The translations under genes and the position numbers were made by a program. From Lachnospiraceae bacterium UBA3711 (GTDB lineage: Bacteria > Bacillota > Clostridia > Lachnospirales > Lachnospiraceae), in the NCBI GenBank assembly GCA_002371345.1, contig DFHY01000052.1:1-25496 (forward strand): DNA of 25,496 nucleotides. Direction: 5' to 3'. The notes below the pieces were generated by a model, which saw nothing but the letters and a program-made list of their open reading frames with translations, did no database searches and was not told the origin of the DNA. Each line of letters begins with the position of its first letter. Positions within the stretch are counted from its first letter, which is position 1. Below, piece by piece: positions 1-6,729 of the stretch.

Positions 1-1739
1 TGTGCCTGGGCCTTCAGCTCTTCCTTGATCCTCTTATTTCTCTTGAGCCAGTAGACAAATGTCGCTATGGTTATCGCGAGCAGTATCAGCTGAGGCACTA
101 CCGTCTCCACGCACGGGTATATGCCGAGGATCTCAAGCACCGGATGTGACGGGATCCATGCCACCCACGGCGGTGAGTGCATCGTGATGACGTCGCCCTC
201 GATCAGCTCCTTGATGCCGCTTCCGAGGAACGCGATAGCCATTATCGCCATCAGGATACTCGTCACCAGGAAGAACGGCTTGAGCGGCAGCTTTACGCCG
301 ATCACGCGGATTATCAGGTATACAAACACCAGACACACACAGCCGACCGCGAAGCCCAGCCACACCATCTTAGTGTTTCCACTCGACAGCAGCGGCTGAT
401 AGAACAGGATGACCTCAGCTCCCTCACGGTAGACAGCGAGGAAGGCTGTGAAGGCAAGTGCAAATGAGCTGCCCCTCTTCGTCGCGTCTCCGACCTTGCT
501 CTTGATGTAGGCGTCCCACGCCTCGGATTCGGACTTGGAAACCATCCAGTTGCTGACATAGAACAGAACCGCCACGGCTATCAGGGCAGTTACGCCCTCG
601 ATCACCTCCTGGGACGCGCTGTTCGCGAGCTTGAGCTGATTCAGCAGCCACGCGGAGACGAAGCTCAGCGCTATGCCGAGGAGTGCGCCTATGTATACCG
701 TCCGCAGCTGGCGCTTTCTCTCCTGTTCGGAGGTCTGCGTCGTCTTGAACAGATACGCGATGATCGCTCCGACCACCAGGATAGCCTCAAAGCCCTCACG
801 CAGAATGATCGTGAAGCACGCGACGAAGGTCGCGACGGCAGCGGATCTTCCGCCTCCTGTCGAGTTGCCGTTCTCGTCAACGCCGTCAAGCTTGTTGGCG
901 TCCGTGCGGATCATCGTTCTCAGGATATCGACGGCCTCGTTGAACTCCTCCTGAGTGCCGCCCTTTGACGCCGACTTAGCCGCGGAAAACTGGAGCTCCA
1001 CCTCAGACTTGCGTGCGCCTGAGATATAACCCATGGTATTGCGCTCGAAGCCGGTCGTCTCGTAGTATCCGTAGTAACCGTCATTTACACAGTTGTAGGC
1101 GGAATCAGCGTCACCCTCTGCGAAACGAGCCTTTGCGGTCCTGAATACCTCTGTCATCGCGTCCGCGACATCGTTCCAGGTCCATCCGGATTCCTTTCCC
1201 GCCGCGGCCGAGTATCCGGCCCAGTCGTTGTAGTACTTCTCCTTGAACAGGGCTGTCGCTGCCGTTTCATCCTCCGAAGCCAGCTCCACATCGACCTTGA
1301 CTCCGTCGAGCTTGTTCGCGGAATTGCGCAGATCGGCGACCAGCACATCCTTCGCGGTCGCGGCATCGTCCGCGCTGTCTCCGTTCTTGATCGCCTTGGT
1401 CAGCGCCTTGAAGTCGGCAAGCGCCGTACTCTTGTGGATGCCCGGAAGCTTCTTCTGCATCTGGATCTTGAATCCCGACGCGCCCCAGTAATTATTCTTG
1501 GCATCCGTGATCTGGGCAAGAGCGCTGTCAGCGTCCCCGTTCTCGTAGCTTTTCACAGCACTCTCAAGCACCGGAACCATGGCGTCAAGCACCTCGTTCC
1601 AGGTATACTCGGAGATGCCTTTTGCCTCCTTGTACTCCGCCCAGGTCGCAATATAGTCCTCGCCGGCAAATGCCGTCAGCGGAAATGCCATCAGCATTAT
1701 CGCGAGGATCAACGCCAGGGTCTGTCTGATTCGTCTCAT
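1..1739 (-). CDS. FTR1 family iron permease with duplicated extracellular domain, 3' end outside window
   Basis: The first 579 codons are visible; the gene runs off the left edge without a stop. Start is the ATG at 1739, with GAAGG about 10 nt upstream. Residues 1-25 form a signal peptide ending AFA. Residues about 27-147 and 162-287 are two related domains, each with a TWN(E/D)V block, GDADSA and ANKLDGV, offset by about 140 residues. A membrane domain of several helices starts near residue 300. It carries the two R-E-G-x-E motifs typical of Ftr1/EfeU iron channels, REGFE at 314-318 and REGAE at 438-442. The family takes up ferric or ferrous iron across the cytoplasmic membrane. The extracellular repeats probably collect or oxidise iron, which is an inference. 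A DtxR-like box in the promoter supports iron control. Family call is firm; partner genes would lie to the left, outside the window. Confidence 0.93.
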   Translation of the reverse strand, partial: MRRIRQTLALILAIMLMAFPLTAFAGEDYIATWAEYKEAKGISEYTWNEVLDAMVPVLESAVKSYENGDADSALAQITDAKNNYWGASGFKIQMQKKLPGIHKSTALADFKALTKAIKNGDSADDAATAKDVLVADLRNSANKLDGVKVDVELASEDETAATALFKEKYYNDWAGYSAAAGKESGWTWNDVADAMTEVFRTAKARFAEGDADSAYNCVNDGYYGYYETTGFERNTMGYISGARKSEVELQFSAAKSASKGGTQEEFNEAVDILRTMIRTDANKLDGVDENGNSTGGGRSAAVATFVACFTIILREGFEAILVVGAIIAYLFKTTQTSEQERKRQLRTVYIGALLGIALSFVSAWLLNQLKLANSASQEVIEGVTALIAVAVLFYVSNWMVSKSESEAWDAYIKSKVGDATKRGSSFALAFTAFLAVYREGAEVILFYQPLLSSGNTKMVWLGFAVGCVCLVFVYLIIRVIGVKLPLKPFFLVTSILMAIMAIAFLGSGIKELIEGDVITMHSPPWVAWIPSHPVLEILGIYPCVETVVPQLILLAITIATFVYWLKRNKRIKEELKAQA

Positions 1740-1837
1740 GTAGCCTCAACCTTCTTTCGGTCTGATTCGAATTGCCTTCTTAGCATTTGTCTAAACGATC
1801 TGTCATTCGCCATGTCAACCTGCATTTCGGCTATTCA

Positions 1838-1865
1838 ATCATATATAAGTTGTACGCAATATAAA
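1838..1865 (-). promoter_or_regulatory. candidate promoter of the FTR1 gene
   Basis: On the minus strand, TTTATA (1860-1865, 4/6 match to the -35 consensus) is followed after 16 nt by TATGAT (1838-1843, 5/6 match to -10). It directly adjoins the iron-box palindrome, which would let a repressor cover the -35. A second possibility is a perfect TTGACA at 1813-1818 with a poor -10 (TTTAGA) 17 nt further on. Confidence 0.4.
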
Positions 1866-1884
1866 TTAGCCTAGGCTAACCAGC
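1866..1884 (-). promoter_or_regulatory. DtxR/IdeR-like iron box
   Basis: TTAGCCTAGGCTAA at 1866-1879 is a perfect 14-bp palindrome. Read on the minus strand, the surrounding 19-mer matches the classical DtxR/IdeR operator (GGTTAGCCTA core and CTAA end) at 14 of 19 positions. It lies immediately upstream of the candidate -35 of the FTR1 gene. Iron-loaded DtxR-type repressors bind such sites and shut off uptake genes; that this site works this way is an inference from sequence and position. Confidence 0.65.
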
Positions 1885-1906
1885 GCACATAATGTATCAC
1901 TCGCAT

Positions 1907-1937
1907 AAAAAAAAGTCAAGCAATGATTTGCCTGACT
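1907..1937 (-). terminator. rho-independent terminator of rlmI
   Basis: On the minus strand a 10-bp stem (AGTCAGGCAA with TTGCTTGACT, one G-U pair) closes a 4-nt ATCA loop and is followed directly by a run of T. It is the second hairpin after the rlmI stop. Confidence 0.85.
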
Positions 1938-1947
1938 CAAAAAGCTT

Positions 1948-1981
1948 CAGGGGATGCCGCTTATACGGCTGCCCTGTTTTT
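1948..1981. terminator. second hairpin with T-runs on both sides
   Basis: CAGGG/CCCTG and GCCG/CGGC arms form an interrupted hairpin. On the plus strand TTTTT follows; on the minus strand the hairpin is followed by AAGCTTTTT. It may assist termination after rlmI and stop antisense transcription into it. There is no plus-strand gene upstream to need it. Confidence 0.45.
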
Positions 1982-2035
1982 CTATCCGAACCTCTTATGG
2001 CGAAGGCATCCCGCAAACACGTCGCCTGATTTGAT

Positions 2036-3589
2036 TCATCTCTCCTTAATCACCTGGAAGATGAAAAACTTCAGATAATACGACTCGTCGACTCCCCACA
2101 GAATCGGGTGATCCGGCGCCTGGGTGCCGAAGTATACCTGCCTTAGCCTCCTCCCGGCTCCACGCGCCGCTTCCCTGAGTGTCTTCTTCAGCAGCTCCTC
2201 GTCCATAAAATGCGAGCACGAGCAGGTAGCAAGATAACCACCGTCTCTCACCAGCTTCATTCCGCGCAGGTTTATCTCGCGGTATCCCTTAACCGCGTTC
2301 TTTGTGGCCTGCCGTGACTTCGTGAATGCCGGCGGATCGAGAATAACCACATCAAACGGATCTCCCTGTTCAAGCTTCGGGAGAAGCTCAAATACATCCG
2401 CCACGCGGTATTCGATCACATTTTCCAGGCCGTTCGCCTCCGCATTCTTCTTAGCCATCTCAATAGCCGGCGCGGACGCGTCAACAGACAGCACATGAGA
2501 CGCACCGGCCCTTGCCGCGTTCAGGCCAAATGATCCTGTGTGAGTAAAGCAGTCGAGTACCGTTACTTTACGATCCGCGTTACTAATCCCGGTACACTTC
2601 CCTGTTTCATCTCTTATGCCGTTGTCTTCGTTTCTGCGGCCGTCGGCCAGATTCCTGACCAGTCTGGCCACTTCCCTGCGGTTGTACTTCTGATCCAGGA
2701 AGAATCCTGTCTTCTGTCCATCCTTCACATCGACCATATAGTGTATGGAGTTTTCGGCTATCGGAACCATAGTGGCAAATTCCGGTCCGATGAATCCCTT
2801 CACACGGTCCATCCCTTCAAGCTGGCGCACCCTTGCGTCGCTGCGCTCATAGATGCCGCGGATCCTGATCCCATCCTCCTCAAGTACCTGCACAAGGTCA
2901 AGAAGTATCAGTTCCTTCAGCCTGTCAGTGCCAAGCGCGAGAGATTCGATGACAAGGACGTCAGAAAACTTATCTATAGTAATACCCGGCAGATAATCGG
3001 CTTCCCCGAATATAACCCTGCAGCTGTCTGTATCAGGCCCCATCACAGCCTTGCGGTGTTCCCATGCCTCCCTGACTCTGCGCCTGAAAAAAGAGGGAGT
3101 GATCCCAGCCCTCTCATAGCGGGCAAGCATCCTGACTCTGATCTTTGACACAGGGTTGAAGATCCCGTATCCAAGCGTGAAGCCGTCAAAGTCCAGTACC
3201 CTGACGATATCCCCGCCCCGAATCCCAGACTTACTGATCTCACAGTCACTGTCTGCCCCGGCACTGTTCAGACTATCTATGGATCTACCAACCGGCTCCG
3301 GGCTGTTCATATCATCTTTGTATGTATCGGCCGGCTCCGGGCTGTTCATATCATCTTTGTATGCTTCAGACGGCATCGCGGCCTTTATCCGGCCGTTTTT
3401 TCCTGGCTCATCAATATACTCCACACGATCTATCTCATTGTCATAGATCCAGGGGCCTCCGGCCTTCATGCTTCTGGCGCCGCCCTTCTTCACGATCACC
3501 TGCATCCCGCATGAAAGATCCTTATCAGACTCAGGGCATCCTGATCCTGAGTCCTTAACACGCCTCTCAAGCCATTCCTTTACACTCAC
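2036..3589 (-). CDS. rlmI: RlmI-type class I SAM-dependent 23S rRNA methyltransferase with insertions
   Basis: Starts with GTG at 3589, with GAGGAG 7 nt upstream. The N-terminal PUA-like RNA-binding domain (about residues 28-155) is followed by the RlmI linker motif DGQKTGFFLDQKYNR (290-304) and a Rossmann methyltransferase domain. SAM-binding motif I is DCFTHTGSFGLNA (346-358), motif IV is LDPPAF (417-422), and motif VI is TCSCS (455-459), holding the cysteine expected of m5C methyltransferases. RlmI methylates C1962 of E. coli 23S rRNA; the same or a nearby target is inferred here. At 517 residues it is over 100 longer than the usual 390-400. A hydrophilic insertion of about 65 residues splits the PUA domain (residues 61-125, containing a 13-residue tandem repeat) and another of about 25 residues (315-340) precedes motif I. 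It lies 68 bp after the AI-2E gene and may be cotranscribed with it. Confidence 0.92.
   Translation of the reverse strand: MSVKEWLERRVKDSGSGCPESDKDLSCGMQVIVKKGGARSMKAGGPWIYDNEIDRVEYIDEPGKNGRIKAAMPSEAYKDDMNSPEPADTYKDDMNSPEPVGRSIDSLNSAGADSDCEISKSGIRGGDIVRVLDFDGFTLGYGIFNPVSKIRVRMLARYERAGITPSFFRRRVREAWEHRKAVMGPDTDSCRVIFGEADYLPGITIDKFSDVLVIESLALGTDRLKELILLDLVQVLEEDGIRIRGIYERSDARVRQLEGMDRVKGFIGPEFATMVPIAENSIHYMVDVKDGQKTGFFLDQKYNRREVARLVRNLADGRRNEDNGIRDETGKCTGISNADRKVTVLDCFTHTGSFGLNAARAGASHVLSVDASAPAIEMAKKNAEANGLENVIEYRVADVFELLPKLEQGDPFDVVILDPPAFTKSRQATKNAVKGYREINLRGMKLVRDGGYLATCSCSHFMDEELLKKTLREAARGAGRRLRQVYFGTQAPDHPILWGVDESYYLKFFIFQVIKER
3292..3363. repeat. tandem repeat, two 33-bp identical copies at 39-bp period, inside rlmI
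   Basis: Copies at 3292-3324 and 3331-3363 are identical over 33 bp and separated by 6 bp. They encode two in-frame copies of YKDDMNSPEP within the PUA insertion of the methyltransferase, so the reading frame is kept. Confidence 0.95.
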
Positions 3590-3657
3590 CTGCCGGCTCC
3601 TCTACTTTCCGTTAATTGTTTACTGGTACATGGATCTATCTCCGCTGGCAGGCATAT

Positions 3658-4863
3658 TCAACTATTGGCATCTTCCTTCAGCTTTACGACAACATCCTGT
3701 GCCGTCATGTACTTTCCTTCGTCCTTCTCACGCCGTCTCACATCCCTGCTGATCAGAGTATAGATCGTTGCCGCAATCGGCACCGCCAGGATCATTCCCA
3801 GTATTCCCCCGATGCCGCCGCCGACCACTACAGACGCCAGCACCCAGATACCCGGCAGTCCCAGAGAAGTTCCGACCACTCTCGGATATATCAGATTATC
3901 CTCGAACTGCTGCAGGCAGAAGATAAAAATACCAAATTCCACAGCCTTGACCGGACTCACTGACAGACACATCAGGATGCCGATAATCGCCCCCAGATAG
4001 CAGCCCAATACCGGAATCAGAGCCGTCACTCCGACTACAGTTCCGATCATCGCCGCGTACGGAAGCCTGAAGATCCACATGCCAAGCGCACAGAGTGAGC
4101 CGATGATAATCCCCTCAACGATCTGGCCGACTATAAAGTTGTGGAAACAGCCGTCAGCAACAGACAGGAACGGGCCAATCTTTTTCATCCACCCGCTGCT
4201 CAGATAGCTGTGGAACAGCCTTTTAAACTGATTCTTCAGTTTCTCTTTGCTTATCAGGATATATATCGAGAATATGAACCCCATGAATCCTGTCATGAAT
4301 CCCGAGGTAAGAGTTCCTAAAACTCCTGTCAGGCTCCCCATGCTCTTTGTTATGCTAGCACCGTTGGTCAGGAAGTTTATCACTCCCCCAACCAGGGCCT
4401 TATAGTCAAGCGACCGTATGGCCTCCTGGATATTGGCCGGGAACAGCTTCATAAGCTTCTCATTTTTTGACAGATTTGTCAGAAGCCCCGGAATCTTCTG
4501 GTTAATCATGTTAAATGCGCCAATCAGCTGCGGAATAATGACCCACAGCAGCAAAGCCACTGCTCCGAGAATAGTCGCGATCGCGCCGATAAGGCACACT
4601 GCGCGGCGGCTCTTCTCAACCCATTTCTCACCCTGATGCTTCCGGAAATAATGCTTCTCATACAGACTCATCAGGATATTGACAATATAAGCCAGAGCAA
4701 AACCTATCAGCAGAGGCGCCGACGCGCTTATGATCCTCCCGATCAGGCCAAGCAGCGGCTTCCACAGGGTTATTGCCAGATATACCAGGAATAGACACAC
4801 CCCTATCCTGATACATGTATGATTGGAGATACTGATTAAAGTCTTCTTCTGCGGCTCTTCCAT
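3658..4863 (-). CDS. AI-2E family transporter (PerM-like)
   Basis: The 401-residue protein belongs to the AI-2E/PerM family of polytopic membrane proteins, whose members are linked to export of small molecules, autoinducer-2 and, in some cases, sodium/proton exchange. Two helices lie near residues 15-60, a helical bundle with a pair at about 85-115 follows, then a hydrophilic segment at about 125-175. A C-terminal group of helices ends in a GGGIGGILGMILAVPIAA-type motif, which is diagnostic for the family. The start is set at the ATG at 4863 because GGGGAGGAG lies just upstream; an in-frame ATG 18 nt earlier overlaps that site and has none of its own. The substrate cannot be told from sequence. 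It is upstream of rlmI on the same strand. Confidence 0.9.
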   Translation of the reverse strand: MEEPQKKTLISISNHTCIRIGVCLFLVYLAITLWKPLLGLIGRIISASAPLLIGFALAYIVNILMSLYEKHYFRKHQGEKWVEKSRRAVCLIGAIATILGAVALLLWVIIPQLIGAFNMINQKIPGLLTNLSKNEKLMKLFPANIQEAIRSLDYKALVGGVINFLTNGASITKSMGSLTGVLGTLTSGFMTGFMGFIFSIYILISKEKLKNQFKRLFHSYLSSGWMKKIGPFLSVADGCFHNFIVGQIVEGIIIGSLCALGMWIFRLPYAAMIGTVVGVTALIPVLGCYLGAIIGILMCLSVSPVKAVEFGIFIFCLQQFEDNLIYPRVVGTSLGLPGIWVLASVVVGGGIGGILGMILAVPIAATIYTLISRDVRRREKDEGKYMTAQDVVVKLKEDANS

Positions 4864-4933
4864 CTGTTCTCCTCCCCGCACGGTTCACGGTTCCGCATGC
4901 TGTTCAGCCTGCTTAGCTGCCAGCATCCTGCCA

Positions 4934-5063
4934 TTTCCGGCTGCCCATGTCCTGTCGTCAGTCACGCGCTGTTTCCGGCTGCTCATGCCCTGACGTCAGC
5001 CACGTGCCCTTCCCCTGCTGCTTCTGTTCCGCTGTCAGTCATGCGTCCTTTTCCGGCTGCTCC
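4934..5063. repeat. decayed tandem copies of the aminotransferase gene 3' end
   Basis: A unit of about 38 bp, beginning TTTCCGGCTGC on the plus strand and containing a CGTCAG-CACG block, occurs at 4934-4971 and 4972-5009, again in degraded form from 5010 to 5048, and its TTTCCGGCTGCTCC part occurs once more at 5050-5063. The rightmost copy encodes the last residues (EQPEKDA) of the aminotransferase; the others lie after its stop codon. The remaining intergenic DNA toward the AI-2E gene holds no other clear feature. Confidence 0.8.
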
Positions 5064-6364
5064 TTCGCTGACCGTTTGTCGGCTTCTTTAATAAGCTTCT
5101 CAACCGACACCAGCTTCGTACACAGAACAAGCACCTTCGCCGCCGTCTTAAGATCATCGAGCGGCGGGAATGACGGCGCGACACGAATATTCGAATCATG
5201 AGGGTCCCTGCCTCCCGGCCATGTAGCGCCGGCACCAGTCAGTACCACGCCGGCCTTGGCACATTTGCTGACAACATCTCTGGCACAGCCATCCATCGTG
5301 TCAAATGAAATGAAGTAGCCGCCCTTCGGCGCAGTCCACCTGGCGATTCCGAGTCCGCCCAGTTCCTCCGAGAAGATCTCCTCCACCGCCTCAAACTTCG
5401 GACGCAGGATGTCCGCGTGCTTCTTCATATGCTCCACCATTCCGTGAATATTTCCGAAGAAACGTACATGGCGGAGCTGGTTGACCTTATCATGCCCGAT
5501 GGTCTGAACCTTCAGCTGGTTTCTTATGTCCTCAAGGTTATTCAGAGAAGCTGCCAGCGCGGCAAGTCCGCTGCCCGGGAATGATATCTTAGACGTCGAC
5601 GCAAACTTATACACCATATCGGGATTGCCCGCCCTCTTACACTCCTGCAGCATCTCGACAATGCGGTCCTGGTCGAGGTCATACAGATGATGCACGGTGT
5701 AGGCATTGTCCCAATAGATTCTGAAATCCTTCGCCGCAGGCTTCAGGCGCGCCATTCTCATGACGGTCTCATCCGAATATGAATTACCTGTCGGGTTCGA
5801 ATACTTTGGAGTACACCAGATGCCCTTGATCGACTCATCCTCGGAAACCAGCTTCTCAACAATATCCATATCAGGACCTGTCGAAAGCATTGGCACAGGA
5901 ACATTTTCTATTCCAAAGTATTCCGTGATCCTGAAATGCCTGTCATATCCTGGCACAACGCAGAGGAACTTAACCTTGTCAAGCTTGCACCATGGGGTAT
6001 TGCCCATGACCCCGTGGCTGTATGACCTGGATATCTGGTCGTACATTACGTTCAATGAGCTGTTGCCGTATATGATCAGATGATCTTTCGGAACCTCCAT
6101 CATGTCAGCCATAAGCTGAAGCGCCTCCGGAATTCCGTCCAGGACCCCGTAGTTGCGGCAGTCGGTTCCATCCTCACAGCGCAGATCCGACTCGGAATTA
6201 AGGACATCCATCATCCCCATCGAGAGATCGAGCTGCGCGATGCTCGGCTTGCCTCTTGACATGTTCAGGTTCAGGTCAAGATCCTGAGCCTTCTTATACT
6301 GCTGCTTCAGCTCCTTGTGAAGGTCTTTCAGTTCCTGTTTCGTCATCTCCGAATATGCTTTCAT
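5039..6364 (-). CDS. class Ic aspartate-type PLP aminotransferase
   Basis: This 441-residue fold-type I aminotransferase resembles the aspartate aminotransferase subgroup Ic proteins (Aminotran_MocR/PF12897-like), which move an amino group between an amino acid, usually aspartate or glutamate, and a 2-oxo acid in the cytosol. Landmarks are the N-terminal NMSRGKPS block (34-41), YGNSSLNVMYD (99-109), KYSNPTG (187-193), the PLP-phenol contact D219 in IYWDNAY, the Schiff-base lysine K259 in STSKISFPGSG, and the substrate-carboxylate arginine R394 in SNIRVAP. AGGAGA lies 6 nt before the ATG at 6364. The last seven residues belong to a repeat unit copied downstream of the stop. The gene stands alone, with a foldback element upstream. 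Exact substrate is not resolved. Confidence 0.92.
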   Translation of the reverse strand: MKAYSEMTKQELKDLHKELKQQYKKAQDLDLNLNMSRGKPSIAQLDLSMGMMDVLNSESDLRCEDGTDCRNYGVLDGIPEALQLMADMMEVPKDHLIIYGNSSLNVMYDQISRSYSHGVMGNTPWCKLDKVKFLCVVPGYDRHFRITEYFGIENVPVPMLSTGPDMDIVEKLVSEDESIKGIWCTPKYSNPTGNSYSDETVMRMARLKPAAKDFRIYWDNAYTVHHLYDLDQDRIVEMLQECKRAGNPDMVYKFASTSKISFPGSGLAALAASLNNLEDIRNQLKVQTIGHDKVNQLRHVRFFGNIHGMVEHMKKHADILRPKFEAVEEIFSEELGGLGIARWTAPKGGYFISFDTMDGCARDVVSKCAKAGVVLTGAGATWPGGRDPHDSNIRVAPSFPPLDDLKTAAKVLVLCTKLVSVEKLIKEADKRSAKEQPEKDA

Positions 6365-6729
6365 ATTGCTCTCCTGATAATTTTAAAACATTCTAACTCT
6401 TCAGCACCCCTACGCTCAGAACACTTCGTGTTCTTCGCTGAGGGCGGGCAGAGCGGCTTCGCCCCTTGTCCGCCCCTTGTAATTGACCGGTTCCGCCCGG
6501 CAAGCAGGCTTGCCGGACTGGATCACGGTCAATTACAAGGGGTGCTGAATATATACATTTTATGAAAGCACTGCGGAAAAGTAAAGAAAAGATACAAAAG
6601 AACGTGGTATACTTATACAATGATACAGAGGTCAAAAGCCATGAAACAGAGGCAGACATCATAGCCGGGCAAGAGGTTTTTTCGCCCGCAGGTATGATTA
6701 TTATTCTTTACTTGAGGAAAAGACAACTC
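6365..6729. other. intergenic region between divergent genes
   Basis: This 365-bp gap separates the minus-strand aminotransferase from the plus-strand C39-like peptidase. Its left half is the foldback element at 6400-6549. The right half is AT-rich and holds -10-like strings (TATACT at 6608-6613, TACAAT shortly after) without a convincing -35. A reading frame open from 6562 is in frame with the peptidase, but it lacks a ribosome binding site and would bury the signal peptide, so it is treated as non-coding. Confidence 0.6.
6400..6549. repeat. nested foldback (MITE-like) element
   Basis: Outer 11-bp inverted arms TTCAGCACCCC (6400-6410) and GGGGTGCTGAA (6539-6549) bound a 150-bp unit. Inside are a perfect 17-bp inverted pair CCCCTTGTAATTGACCG (6473-6489) and CGGTCAATTACAAGGGG (6526-6542), itself enclosing a 9-bp hairpin CCGGCAAGC/GCTTGCCGG (6497-6516). 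Also present are a GAACAC/GTGTTC hairpin (6419-6433) and a GGGCGG/CCGCCC pair (6442-6447 and 6470-6475). There is no coding capacity. It resembles the compound palindromic repeats scattered in intergenic DNA of many clostridia; mobility is an inference. Confidence 0.75.

Noticed and set aside
121..1491. Several open frames of 60-96 codons on both strands over the left end
   Set aside because: They lie across the FTR1 permease gene, whose continuous minus-strand frame has a signal peptide, two REGxE motifs and helices. The alternatives have no ribosome binding site or domain.
4934..5063. Direct repeats considered as a CRISPR array
   Set aside because: Units are contiguous with no unique spacers, diverge quickly and no cas gene is present.
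6562..6729. 56-codon N-terminal extension of the C39-like peptidase
   Set aside because: No ribosome binding site precedes 6562, and the extension would place a charged stretch before a clear signal peptide beginning at 6730.
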